Origin: Gigaspora margarita
Lineage: Eukaryota > Glomeromycota > Glomeromycetes > Diversisporales > Gigasporaceae
Direction of reading: 5' to 3'
Assembly: GCA_009809945.1 (NCBI GenBank)
Contig: WTPW01000323.1
Coordinates: forward strand, 113,622-177,621
DNA: 64,000 nucleotides
This document shows positions 45,742-57,720 of this stretch, in pieces. The position numbers were made by a program, and so were the translations under genes. The notes below the pieces were generated by a model. It worked only from the letters and a program-made list of their open reading frames with translations. It was not told the DNA's origin and searched no databases. Position 1 is the stretch's first letter. Every line of letters begins with the position of its first letter.

Positions 45742-48700
45742 GTATCACCCTATACTGTCATACCTCACTTCCTATGAAACTGATGACCCCCATACATGTA
45801 CTCAAAGCAATCACAAAATCCTAATATCCAGGTGGTCCTTCCCATATGCCTACCAAGGCAAAATCAGACACAAGACACAAACTTACAGAAGGGTCTTTGA
45901 CTACAAGGCTATGGACAACAACCGATAGAAAAATTTTACAAACCAAGTTAGCTCAAACCTCAGATTCTACAACACACTTCTAGACACTAATACCTTAGAA
46001 TCCCTTGAGACTATATGGCACAAAATCCAAACCAGTATCATTAAGGCTGCTCTGCAGCACATTCCCAACTAAAAGCACACAGTGCGTAACTTTTAACACA
46101 CATTCTCCTTCACAGTCACACACCTGCACCTGAGCCTCAAAAAACTAGATGAGATTATCAAAAATACCAAACTCTCTCTAAACCAGAACCTGCCTATTCC
46201 AGATCACCTTAATCTGAGTAGTAGTCAACTAAACCAAGCATGTCAGCTCCAAATACCCCTATTACCATACACCTACCAATAGTTACCAGTTTGGATTAAC
46301 AAAGCCAACAATGAATGGAAAAACCTATACCACACCCGTAATATTGAAAACATCAAACAAATTGGACAACAAACTACGGACTCAATTCAAAAGAGATGCT
46401 CTAAGCTCATTACCAAACCCATCTCAATGCTTAATAGCATCCTTGACCAGCACAAGAACCCAGTCAGATTTGATAATATCAAAACAGAGCGAGATATGAT
46501 CACAGACCCACCCCTTATTAAAGCACATATACAACAACACTTCGACAACTGGATAGCAACCCAAAAGATTAACCAAAGCCTGTTTGACTCCAAATGACAA
46601 TATGAGTATAGCCCTAAACACTCTATAGATCCCAATTGGTATACTACAGTCCTACAAGACTTCAGTCAAGAAGAAATACTCTCTACACTCAGCCAGTTGC
46701 TCAACAACAAAGCATGTGGACTATCAGGAATTAGCTATGAAATGCTAAAACATACAGGTTCAAACTGTATACAAGCCATCACATCCTTCCTTAATAGATG
46801 CCTCTCATCCCAAACTATACCTAAGTAGTGGAAAGAGGAATACATCTTTCCAATATCCAAAAAACCTATATTTGATGGCAATCTAGCCAACACAAGACCC
46901 ATAAGCCTTGTAGAACATATCAAAAAGCTCTACACAAAGCTCTTTAATAATCATCTTAGCAACATCCTTTCCACACATAGCATTCTGTCACCATTCAACT
47001 ATGTCGCCTTGCCAGAAAACTCTACTTCTACGCCCATTCATATACTCAACAATATTATTAAAGATGCCTTCTGTAACTCCAATCAACTCTGGCTCCTATC
47101 CCAAGATATGAGCAAAGCATATGATCTGTTAACCTTGAACTTTTACAAAAATCCCTATACAGAATTAGAATGCCCCAACAACTAATTACCATCATTGCAA
47201 ATCTTCACTCTGACCGAACAAACCAGATCATTCCCAATTTTGGTCTTACCAACCACTACTCTGTTAAGAATAGTATTGACCAAGGAGAAACAATTACTCC
47301 ACTTCTCTGGAGGATATATTATGATCCCCTGATCACCCATATTTTATCGCACTACTCAGGATACAATCTGGCCACATCGTAGCAAACTAGCCTCACACAT
47401 CCACACAAAAATTATCTTCACACATCTATATCAGTGTTAGCCTATATGGATGACACTTTATGAATTACCAAATCCAGAGAAGAACTAGAGGAAATCATTG
47501 AAACTGTGACTTCTTTCTACCAGATGGCAGATATACAAGTTAATCCAAGTAAATCCATCTTCATCACAAAACATACTGCAACAACCATTATACAATTTTG
47601 CAACCACACTCTTGATTCGATCACAAAGACCAGCTCTTCAAATTTCTAGGCTGCTGGTTCACACTTAACAACAAACAATCTGTTCAAACCAAACTAATAC
47701 ACGAGGAAGCCCTGAATCTGGCTAATATCACTAGTACCAAAAATATAACTAACAAACAAATAGCATATGTTATTAACACAGTCATCATCCCAACTATAGA
47801 ATACCGCCTACATAACATTATATTTTCCTAATCAACATGCAATAAAATCTTAGGCAAATACCTAACGATTGCAAAGCACAAGTCACACCTATCCTGATCT
47901 ACTCCAAATAGCACAATATTAAACTACAACTTGTATAACATTCGTAACATATGGGATATACAACTGCAACACTATATTAGCAACCTCAACAATATCTCTA
48001 CGTTAGGTATAACTACTCACATTAGACTCCAGCAGCTACAAAACAACTTATGGTCAACAACTAATATTCTACAATATACACAGCCAATAATTGATGGTCC
48101 CAATAGACACACAACCAACGTCAAGATTATTCAACTTCTCAACTATATGGAAATTATAGTGCAGGCCAACTTCAACATCCTATGGCCACAAACAATTGAA
48201 AACTGCTGCACCCTTCTTGAAAGTATCCTTAGCAAACATCCCAAATACAGCACCTTCAAACAGCAGCTTAGACACAAACAAATCTTATACTTAGAGCAGC
48301 TTTGCTCTGCAGACAACACAACCTTACTCACATGGCAACACATTTCTCCTAGACTTCTACATCTTCCTACTAATAGAAAACCACTCTGGTTCTTATATCT
48401 TGAAGATACAATCCTATCTCACAATAAGTAGCGAACTATTATACCAACTACATTACCCCAAGGCTTTAATCTATTTGCTTACCAGACAACCCATATACCA
48501 AAATCTCTTAAGTCTTGGATGCTTACACTTCAGAATAATGAAATTATTATTGGACAGGTTCAGAAAACATTCCATAAAACTAACACAATCTCTATTACAC
48601 ACTGACAACACAACATGGACCTATCCCAAGCCAACCAGTACCCCTACCACCAATACAGTGCTCTCGCTGTCCAGGTTGCTACCTCAACTCCAATCAGATT

Positions 48701-48748
48701 CTTAACTGTTGCACCTTAGAGGTATCAGAAGACTATTCTACCCAATTC

Positions 48749-49453
48749 TTGGGTAGGAGATCAATTAACAAACAGCTCAAATTTAACGCAAATTATATAG
48801 ACCTCATATACTCCTCTGCAATCAAGCAGCCAATAACTATCCCATCTTCTCCTACAATATACATTACAGATGCTCTTACTTCAGATCTTTTTCAGGACAA
48901 CCCTGCCTCACAAGATCTCCTCCATATTGCATATACTAATGCTAACCAACATGATTTTACATTCTATACAGACAGTTCCATTATAGATATTGGAACTAAC
49001 CAATGCTTGATGGGTATCAGCTGGGTACAAATCCCTGGTAACCAGATTGTCCACAAGTTCGCAGCCCAACTGCAAAACTGGCCCTTCTCATACAAAGCAG
49101 AACTTCTTGCTATTCTTTTAGCTATCTCAACAGTACCATGCAACTCTACTATAAATATATTCACAGACTCTCAGTTTGTCATTTCCAAATATGACAAGCT
49201 CAAATTAATTTCCAAACAATCCTCCAAATACTACAAGCTTAACTCCTGGCCCATCTGGCATGCACTTTTGAACGTTACTCAGGCATTCAATATCAAGCTC
49301 AGTTTGTATAAGGTCAAAGCACATGCAGATGATTGCTTTAACAACCAAACAGATCTTCTAGCCAGAAACCACTCTAGTGTATACAAACTACTTTTCAACC
49401 ACTCCAACATTTATAACCCTTCTTCTTCCTGCAATGGAAGAATTACTCATTAG
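48749..49453 (+). CDS. RNase H domain of the LINE
   Basis: The longest open LINE piece, 234 codons. RNase H catalytic residues are all present: Asp in FYTDSSII (48971), Glu in YKAELLAILLAI (49100), Asp in FTDSQFVI (49166) and Asp in NNQTDLLARN (49352). A VKAHADD motif precedes the last. It degrades the RNA strand of the target-primed cDNA. Upstream 47931-48431 carries the thumb-like linker in another frame. Confidence 0.85.
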   Translation: MGRRSINKQLKFNANYIDLIYSSAIKQPITIPSSPTIYITDALTSDLFQDNPASQDLLHIAYTNANQHDFTFYTDSSIIDIGTNQCLMGISWVQIPGNQIVHKFAAQLQNWPFSYKAELLAILLAISTVPCNSTINIFTDSQFVISKYDKLKLISKQSSKYYKLNSWPIWHALLNVTQAFNIKLSLYKVKAHADDCFNNQTDLLARNHSSVYKLLFNHSNIYNPSSSCNGRITH

Positions 49454-50529
49454 AAGGGTCTACTAGATGCTTCATTAAAATATATGCAAGGCACACATCA
49501 TTGCAATGTGGTCCTCACAGAAATGTGCCTCAGAGTGGGCACATTTTTCACACTTCATAGATTGGAACGCACTTTAATAACAACCAAAAAAGTTCCAACA
49601 ATTTCACAAATCCCAAACTAAACCATCTCAAATCTTTCAAAATCAAAAACCTTCTTAACAACCTGCCTACCTATTTACACTTCCACTGCATATTTCCTAA
49701 TCTATTCCTCTCATCTAATTGCTTTCACTGCAACTTTTTCGCATCTCCTACTCACTGGCTAACATGCCAAAATACCTCTCTCATCAGCAAATTTTATATA
49801 TAGATATATATCGATTACTAACTGGTCAGGTATATATTGATACTAAATACCCCTGCTGATTTCTATCAATAGTAATAGTAATCGATATATATCTGATATA
49901 GATAGTAATCGATATATATCTTATCAAATATTTATCGATTACTATCTATTCAGATATATATCGATTACTATCACTATCGATAGAAATCGGCAGGGGTATT
50001 TAGTATCGATATATATCTATGATAGTTAGTAATCAATATATAACCATTATATTAATAGTGATTATAATTGATACATATCCATGATAATTAATAATTGATA
50101 TATAATCAATATAAAAATGATTAATATTTTGATAATAATTATACAGTACATATAATGAATTTAATTAATTTATATTGCAAAATCGGTTTTATAATTTATT
50201 TAATATTATAATATATATACAATAATGCGATTTTTATTTATACATACATATATTATCAAATAGCAAATACCACCAAGTAAAACTACTTATTCTAACTTCT
50301 ACTCCTAACCCTAACTAATTATAACTAAACACCCTAACACTAATATTAACTAAATACCCTAATCCTAACTATTCTAAATAACAAAATTCTAAAACAGTAT
50401 CCACACGATCACTACATAACAAAGATTGCATTGCACCAACAAAAACGATTTAACACAAGTGACTAAATTAAGATGAAAGCCAATATAAAACATCACACAG
50501 AAGAAGTAGCAAAGAAAACATATGGAAGA

Positions 50530-50945
50530 AAGTACCGTCAAATTCTACAAGAATGCTGTCACTTCACTACAAGAATGCATACAAGAATACCGTAAGAATG
50601 CTATAATTCACAAGAACACATACAAACACACTATCAATTTACTTCAAAAATGCTGTTAAGTTGTCACAAAAAAGTCATCACTTTACTTACCACACGTCGA
50701 ATCACCACAAGAATGCTGTCACTTTACTGCAAGAATGGCCATCGAATCACCACAATAACGCCATTACTTTACCGCAAGAACACCATTACTTCACCGCAAG
50801 AACATCATCATTTCACCGCAAAAATGCCATCATTTCACTGCAAGAATGGTGTCGCTTTTCTGCAAGAATGACTTCGAAATACCGCAAGAACAACTTTGAA
50901 ATACTGCAAAAATGCCATCAAATTACTGCAAGAAAACAACAAAAG
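50530..50945. repeat. 22-bp minisatellite
   Basis: Consensus CTGCAAGAATGCCATCACTT plus two bases; units at 50778-50945 are cleanly 22 bp (CCGCAAGAACACCATTACTT...), looser to the left. Because 22 is not a multiple of three, all three frames show related peptides (ITTRMLSLYCKN, HHFTARTSSFHRKN). This explains the two overlapping open frames at 50650-50951. Confidence 0.88.
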
Positions 50946-51119
50946 TATTAGTTATAATGATAACAAAATATATATATATATACTATAAAAAAATACTTAT
51001 CTTTATGTAGATTCGAGCAACCTACTTTCTTGCCGATAATAACTCAAAAATGAATATACATAAGGCAGGTGAGAGATTCTCACTCCATGATTCAACTAAT
51101 TCGTTTGGAGTCCTAGGGT

Positions 51120-51400
51120 TTTCTATATTCTAAAAGAAAAAATAAATAAATAAAAAAATAAATAAATACGAAAAATAAATAACAAGTAAAAAAACAAAAA
51201 AAAATAAATATAAAACAAAAAAAAAATAAATACTATATAAACGAAAAAAAAAAATAAATATACATAAAACAAAAAAAAAAAATATACATAAATCAAATAA
51301 AATCGAAATAAAAAAATGTTTATACTGTAGAAAAATATAAGTACAAAAGTGTAAAGAAAAAAAGATCAAATCAAAACAAAAAAACCAGATCCGGTACAGT
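51120..51400. repeat. A-rich simple repeat
   Basis: AAATAAATA/AAAACAAAAAA microsatellite within the AT-rich insertion. The minus-strand Phe/Tyr-rich frame here is a by-product. Confidence 0.9.
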
Positions 51401-52226
51401 CCGGTACATTACGTATATATAGCGATAATCTATAGCGATTAATATCCATTAATCGCTATATATCAGTTTCAATAAACACAATAAAAATCGATTAATAAAT
51501 ATATAGCGATTTATATTTATTTACACTATCTATCGATTATAGATATATATCGATATATAACTAGTTTATCGATATATATCATTAATTTTTAATCGATATA
51601 TATCGATTAATTGTTATATATTGATATTTATCTATATAAAAAATTTTCTGATGCTCCTTAATCAAATTATTTACTCAGCTATATCAAAAGTTACACAGAG
51701 TGCAGATACAGACTTATCACCTTGACAATTAACTGACCTTATACAAGTAATCTATACACACCTATCCTTTAACCCTACTTCCACATTTCTAGATCCCTAC
51801 TTCTGATTCTCTACTATTAGAGGACTAATTCCTGCCCCTCTAATCCAATCATTACAACCCTTCAACATCCCATACAAGCAAGCTTCTCAGATAGTTATCA
51901 AGATCCTCCTTGAAATATCTGATGAAGTCTATGAACAAATATGAAAACCATATTGTTCTACATTCGCCCAATGGAAGAAAACTAACAACATTACACTCAG
52001 ACACAAATCCACTCAACCATCATCAACACATCAATTTTCTTGGGCTAAACCCTGTCACCACATGGTATCTACTTACTACAGCCTCTGTGGTCTTCTGGAT
52101 CAGTTACACTTAGATAACAACACATGCCCACCAGTAGGGCAAGCAATCTGCAAAATTAGCATTTGGTCCATGATGTGGATCAAATACAGTATTCCCACTA
52201 ATAATATTTTAACTATTCAAATCTAG

Positions 52227-52400
52227 ATGAGTTCTGACTACTCTAGTAGGTTTAGGTTGCAGATAAATTAGTCTGAGCTTTTATTCTTGCATGTAATTTA
52301 TATGTATTTGTCACTGTACAATTTAAGTAGTTGCCTTTAAACTACTTCTTATATAAATTACTCAATAAAAATATGAGCAAGACCTCATCTTAAAAAAAAA
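52227..52400 (+). other. LINE 3' UTR with A tail
   Basis: GACTACTCTAGTAGGTTTAG, GTTGCAGATAAATTAGTCTG and ATGAGCAAGACCTCATCTTA, then A9 and a TA run. It is shared with the truncated copy ending at 56846. The CTAGTAG-type inverted words and the ATGAGCAAGACCTCA hairpin (GAGCAAGACCTC) may be the RT recognition structure. Confidence 0.75.
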
Positions 52401-52570
52401 TATATATATATACCGTATATAATTTAATATATATATTATACATATTATATATAGACGTGATTACCACCCTGACCCATGTATCCATGGTATAAATCATGTG
52501 ATAAATGGCATGCCCCTAACAATGAAAGGGACATACCCTGGGCCTGATAAAGCTAAACAGAAGAACTAAT
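52401..52570. repeat. TA repeat and dispersed repeat end, copy 2
   Basis: A (TA)n tract (52401-52453) followed by GTGATTACCACCCTGACCCA and GTGATAAATGGCATGCCCCT, then AAAGGGACATACCCTGGGCC. This corresponds, inverted, to 22300-22336 plus 23281-23350 and shows the uninterrupted form of that repeat. Confidence 0.75.
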
Positions 52571-53027
52571 TTATAATGAGAACTTGATTCAACATGATAA
52601 TAATGATGATAATGATGATAACAATGATGATGATAATAATAATGATAATAATAATAATGCGATAATTATTATAGTGAACAAAAAAATTAGTATTAAATAC
52701 AGATATGAAATTTGTTATATGGGATCTACTAATAGATTTCTTGATAACTATTTAAAACAAAAAGGCTTCAGTATATGCAATAAAAGGTGTACATTAGATC
52801 CAAAAGATAGTACTATTATAAGACATCAAACATATGAATGTTCTTATACTAGTATGCACAAACCTTAGAAGAAAATTCTAGAAGAGAACAAAAGGGATCA
52901 AAATTCATATATAATTGGGTATCTCTGGTATATTATTCTTGCTTTTCCTAAATCAGTTGATAAAATTTAAGTTAACAATATAATTAGTGAACATAATCAT
53001 GTAATAAATTCTCTCATTGCAATAGTA

Positions 53028-54543
53028 TTCCTATAAACCTGAACTGAACTTTGGTCAAGTTCAGGTTCAGGTTCAGTTCAGTCATGTTCAATATTGAACT
53101 TTTAAGTCAAGTTCATGTTTAGTTCAGGTTCAATATTGAACTTTTAAGTCAAGTTCATGTTCAGTTCAGGTTCAGTTCAAGGTTCATGAGCATGTTCAGG
53201 TTTAGTAACAAAATATAGTAAATAGTGAAGTATGTTTACTAAATATTTTTTTATTGTTTATAGAATTTCTAAATTTGGAGTTTTCAAAAAAATCTTCTTT
53301 ACTAAGTAAACCGTTTTTCAACTTCTAAGAAAAGTTGTAGAGGAATATTTTGCAATTAAAATAGCAGTTAAAATATTAAAATATTTGACCCAGTATATTG
53401 TGAGATATAAGTGTTTTAATTTTTGTAACTATATATTTTCTTTTTTATATAAATAAATAGCCGTAAAACTAAACTACTTATATTTCACAACTCACTAGGT
53501 TGATTTTTTCAATTTAACTGTTATTTTGATTGCAAGACATTTTTCTACAACTTTAATTAGAGGTTTAAAAGAGATTTACTTAGTATAAATTTGAAAATAA
53601 TAATATTTTGTATAATTTTATTAATAAAATTATGAAAAATATTATAATTCTCAAATGTATACTAATTAATACCATTTTCATGCTATAAGTAAACTTGTTC
53701 TAAATATAAAAATACATTATATGGCATATGTTTACTTTATAATTTTAAAATTTATGAAAAAGATACTTAATTTTGAATTTTTGATCTTTTTTTTAAAATT
53801 TAAAATTATAATATTAAGATAAGCTAAAATAATGTATTTTTATACATAGAACAAGTTTACTTATAGCATAAAAATAGTATTAATTAGTAAATGTTTAAGA
53901 ATTATAATATTTTTTATAATTTTATTAATAAAATTATACAAAATATTATTGTTTTTAAATTTATACTAAGTAAATCTCTTTTTAACTTCTAATTAAAGTT
54001 GTATAAGAGTGTCTTGCAATCAAGATAGCAGTTAAAATGCTAAAATTGACCTAGTAAATTGTGAGATTTAAGTATTTTAGTCTTTATGACTATTTGCTTT
54101 CTTCTTTATTTATATAAAGAAGAAAATATATCATTGTGAAAACTAAATACTTATATCTCACAATTTATTAAACTGATTTTGATGTTTTAACTGCCATTTT
54201 GATCACAAGAAACTACTCTACAACTTTCTTAAAAGTTGGAAAAAGGATTATTAAATAAAAAAAAGGTTTTTTTAAAAAACTCCAAATTAATAAATTCCAA
54301 GACAATAAAAAATATTAGTAAACATATTTTCACTGTTTACTATGTTTTGTTACTGAACCTGAACATGTTTATGAACTTTGAACTGAACCTTAACTGAACT
54401 TGTTTTAAGTTCAAATTCAGGTTCATGTTCAAAAATTTTAAGTTCATATTTGGTCAATGTTCAAAATTTTTTAAGTTCAGGTTCAGGTTCATTGGACCTG
54501 AACCTGAATCTATATTGAACTGAACTAAACCTAGAAACACTAT
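53028..54543. mobile_element. 1.5-kb foldback element with GTTCAGGTTCA arrays at both ends
   Basis: Each end (53031-53205, 54355-54535) is an array of GTTCAGGTTCA/GAACCTGAACTT units in mirrored orientation. Inside, arms of about 550 bp mirror each other (TTTACTAAATATTTTTTATT, AACTTTTCTTAAAAGTTG-like, ATTTGTATATTTATCTTTTT) around a centre near 53785. Flanks ATTGCAATAGTA (53016-53027) and ATTGCAAAATAGTA (54544-54557) look like a target duplication of 9-12 bp with a 2-bp slip. No ORF. It interrupts the FAR1-to-MULE linker. Confidence 0.85.
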
Positions 54544-55796
54544 ATTGCAAAATAGTACCAAGATTTAGAAAATTAACAAATAAAATATTGGAAAAAATTA
54601 AATTCTGAATGATTCATGGCAAAAGGGATATATCAATCCAATACAATCAATTATTTGCATCATTTCTAGATAAAATAATAAATAAAAAAGATTTGAGTAA
54701 TGCTATACAAAGATTTAAAAAACAAATAAACCAAATAGAAATAATGCATATAATATACTTACTATATTATATTTAAAAAAGGTAACAATCCAAGGTGGAT
54801 AATAAAGCCTCAGTTCGAGATAAATGAAAAAAGGCTAAATTTGTTGTTTTGGATGTCCCCTGATCAAGTTAATGCTTATAAAAAATATTGGGATATTGTA
54901 ATTATTAATAAAATATATAAAACTAATCAATTGATATGATATTTATGTTAGTTATAGTTGTTGACAATAACTTTCAAAATTTAATAGTAGCTGCTGCATG
55001 TTTGGAAGATAAACAGAAGCAACATTTACATGGGTTCTCTAAGAATTAAAGACTTTTGTGATGGTGCTCTGGTAGTTTTATACTCTGATGCTAATCTAGC
55101 ATTAATCATGTTTATACAAAATAATTATCCTAAGACATGATATCTTCATTGCATTTTTTATATTGACCTAAACTTAAGAAAGAAGCTTAAAGTAAAGTTG
55201 AGAAATCAGTTTAAATTATTTTGTTTAAAATTTTTAGTAATGTATAATTCACTTTGCTATAATAAATTTGAAACACAATGGAATACACTTATTAATAAAT
55301 ATCTGGATTATAAAAACTATCTTATAAAAATCTTATATCCTTGTAAAAGTAGTTGGGCCAGTTATATGATCAATAGAAATTTCATAGTTGGAATTCAAAG
55401 CATACAGCAAGTAGAAGTATATAATAAAATCATTAAAAACAAACTAACCAAATCTCACATTTAGCTGAGGTTGTTGAAGAATTCAAAAAGCCTTTAATAA
55501 TCAGCCAAAAAAGGCAATTTTAAGTAAATATAAAAATAAAATCCCAATATAAGAAATACCAAATATAATTAATAAATACTTTTCTGGACTAAATATATTT
55601 TTGCAAGAGTATTTAATGCTACAAATTCTTTAAAAACAGCATGATCAAATAGCACAGTTGCTATGCAATAATGTATTTTTATATAATGATTGGTGATCAC
55701 TTCTAGAGTAAGGTTTATTAAGCTAGTTAAGAATATTAAAATATAACAAAAATAAAAACTAACATATATTATTAATTAACATCCCTTTATCTACAT

Positions 55797-56846
55797 AAAA
55801 ATTTATTAAAAATATTTGCAAGACCCTTATGGTCTTCTCAGCAACATACCAATAAATGGTCTCACTTTACTTACTATTTTAAGTGGAACTCTAGTTGGTT
55901 GTACTTTAACAATAATCAAAAAGCTTCAAATAACATTACCAACTTCAAACTTAATAATCTTAAAGCTTTTAAAATTAAGTTATTCTTAAATGAACTACTT
56001 TCACTTTCCATTTTCACTCAATTTATCCTAACCGATTTCCAAATACCAACTACTTTATATGTAACACTCCTGATTCTTCTAACCACTAGCTTTATGTTCT
56101 AATACAAACAATATTAATCAGTTATCCTTACTGCTATTACTAATATTATCAACTTCACAGACCTAGATCTCCTTTCAAATGCTATATCCCAACTTATTCA
56201 GACTATTTATCACCATTCAGCCTTTTATTTATCACCGTCTTACTTTTTTCATATTATATTCAAACTATACTTAAAGGCTTAATCCCTTTTTACCTTATTC
56301 AAGACCTTAGACCCTTTAATTTATCTCCTAAATTAGCTTCACAAATTATAATAAAAATTCTTCTTCAAATTTCTGTATTATTTTATAAACAATTATAAAA
56401 ACCTTACTGTTTCCAATTTACTCTATGGTGAAAAACCAATAATATAACCTACTCTTCTTCTACTTATACTTCCACTATATTACAAACTAAAAGGCATATT
56501 TTTATGAAGAACATTTATATATAGCTGCCCTTGTGGCCAGCCTAATCAACATTATATTAATTCAAACTTATGTCCACCTATTGGCACTGCTCTTAAGAAA
56601 ATTGGTTCTTGGGCTATTCATTGGGTTAAATATAGTGTTCTTATAAACTTTATTTTAACTTTATTAAACTAGGTGAGTCTTGACCACTCTAGTAGGTTTA
56701 GGTTGCAGATAAATTAGTCTGAGCTTTAATTCTTGTTATGTAATTTAAATTTTGTATTTATACAAAGAAGTATACTTCATGTAGTAGCTTATCTAAATTA
56801 CTAATAAAGATATAAGCAAGGCCTCACCTTAATACCAAAAAAAAAA
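55797..56846 (+). mobile_element. 5'-truncated second copy of the LINE
   Basis: Begins within the region equivalent to 49540 of the main LINE and runs to the same 3' UTR (GACCACTCTAGTAGGTTTAG, AAGCAAGGCCTCACCTTAAT) and an A-run. Protein-level matches: NNNQKASNNITNFKLNNLKA, then LASQIIIKILLQIS and GSWAIHWVKYSV. An imperfect target duplication of about 25 bp (ATTAATTAACATCCCTTTAT at 55771 against ATTAATGAACATCCCTTTGA at 56846) flanks it. It lacks the 1.8-kb AT-rich insertion, showing that insertion is secondary in the main copy. Confidence 0.88.
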
Positions 56847-57720
56847 TTAATGAACATCCCTTTGATATAGATGACAGATGATTTTTATCAACAAAATATA
56901 GCCAAGGAAAATAATTATGATCAACCACAATCTCATTGCTGGAAACTATACCTCATAATTCTGTTAAAAAAGTATAGAAAGTAATTAGACATAGTGTACA
57001 AACCTCAGAACTGCAGTATATAATTACAGTTCACATTTATGCACTTGCCTTTTCTAATTAATAAAGGAATAGCATGCTGGCACTTTTTTCATGTTATGTC
57101 TTACTCAAAAAATGAGTATTTCATATTTCATTAATTCCTCAATACTGGTACAATAATAGTAAATATAATACCCATCAAGAGAATTTGAATATACTGACTT
57201 ACCAAATTATAGAAAAGAATCAAAGCTACTTTTACTCCAACCTTTAATGTTCCAACATTTGGTAGAATTTAAACAAACACATAATCTTGAACAGCTACAA
57301 GGACCTAAACAAAAGTATGTCTTCAAAATGGCCTATGCCAAAAAGCTCTTGATCTTGCAATTTGGGCTGATAAAGTTGAAGAATTCATAGCCACTTGAAA
57401 AATTTCATTGAGGTGACAAAACATAATTTGTTTAGCACACAAAATAATGCTAGTTTTATAAGTGTTGAAGATTCTTTACATGTACCACATAAAGGGTGAC
57501 AACCAAATAGATACAAATCCAGTGGTGAACCTTCAAAAAAAGCTCAACATACTGTTCAAAGTACTGATCAGAGCAAAGAAACTGAAATCAAAAAGGTAAC
57601 TGAAGTTTTTAATGATAATGTTAGTACCTTATAAATATCAGAAATAAAAGTTAAAAGGTGTCATACATGCAAACAAGTTGGTCATTATGCACCAACGTGT
57701 CCAAATGTCAACGAATAAAA

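Larger units (their letters stand above)
49797..51637. mobile_element. 1.8-kb AT-rich element inside the LINE C-terminus
   Basis: The LINE frame stops at SKFYI and resumes at about 51640. The edges are TATAGATATATATCGATTAC and, inverted, TATAGATAAATATCAATATA. Both edges are built of ATATATATCGATTACTA repeats in both orientations; the left forms a palindrome at 49800-50035, the right is at 51415-51637. Between lie a 22-bp minisatellite and A-rich simple sequence. No transposase. Confidence 0.7.
44735..52226 (+). pseudogene. LINE ORF2 (endonuclease, RT, RNase H, zinc finger), broken
   Basis: After the ORF1 tail (EESNNTNSDPPLAETSP) ORF2 likely starts at ATG 44823. The APE-type endonuclease shows CIHNIQGF, LTETRL (Glu codon 45061), MGDFNA (45384) and SQIDYIWAY (45532). 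RT motifs: KACGLSGISYEML (46712), NTRPISLVEHIKKLY, LLSQDMSKAYD (47095), DQGETITPLLWRIYYDP (47281) and catalytic YMDD (47443-47454). A CxxC pair (48659) precedes the RNase H. A C2HC finger (Cys 49720 and 49729, His 49753, Cys 49765) and a C-terminal domain with LKGLIPA-like and CPPVGQAICK motifs follow. Many stops and shifts, plus two insertions. RNase H after RT places it near the Tad/I group. Confidence 0.85.
52571..57720 (+). pseudogene. FAR1/Mutator-type transposase, interrupted twice
   Basis: An Asn/Asp microsatellite (52594-52658) is followed by a FAR1-like zinc-binding domain (FLDNYLKQKGFSICNK, HQTYECSY, SEHNHVIN, 52720-53025). After the foldback element the MULE domain reads PRFRKLTNKI (54556), NNPRWIIKPQFEI, LFWMSPDQVNAYKK and DIVIINKIYKTN. 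The position normally occupied by the first catalytic Asp (IIDxxYKTN) is Asn (codon 54907). VLYSDANLAL keeps the second Asp (55087), followed by LHCIFYIDLNLRKKLK and CKSSWASYMINRNFIVGIQS. After the LINE fragment it continues NEHPFDIDD (56850), then a SWIM-like region. It ends with a CCHC knuckle CHTCKQVGHYAPTC (57659-57700). Multiple stops. Confidence 0.85.

Noticed and set aside
50290..50400. Telomeric repeats (CCCTAA words; also 7845-7890 and 21040-21440)
   Set aside because: Only scattered, irregular TAACCC/TTAGGG-like words with no run of exact hexamers, and flanked by transposon sequence.
50530..50945. CRISPR array
   Set aside because: Units are contiguous 22-bp tandem repeats without unique spacers, in a eukaryotic repeat context.
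51130..51369. Phe/Ile-rich membrane protein on the minus strand
   Set aside because: Translation of an A-rich microsatellite; no start context or conserved feature.
52584..52670. Independent Asp/Asn-rich protein
   Set aside because: A GATAAT/AATGAT microsatellite at the N-terminal side of the FAR1/MULE pseudogene.
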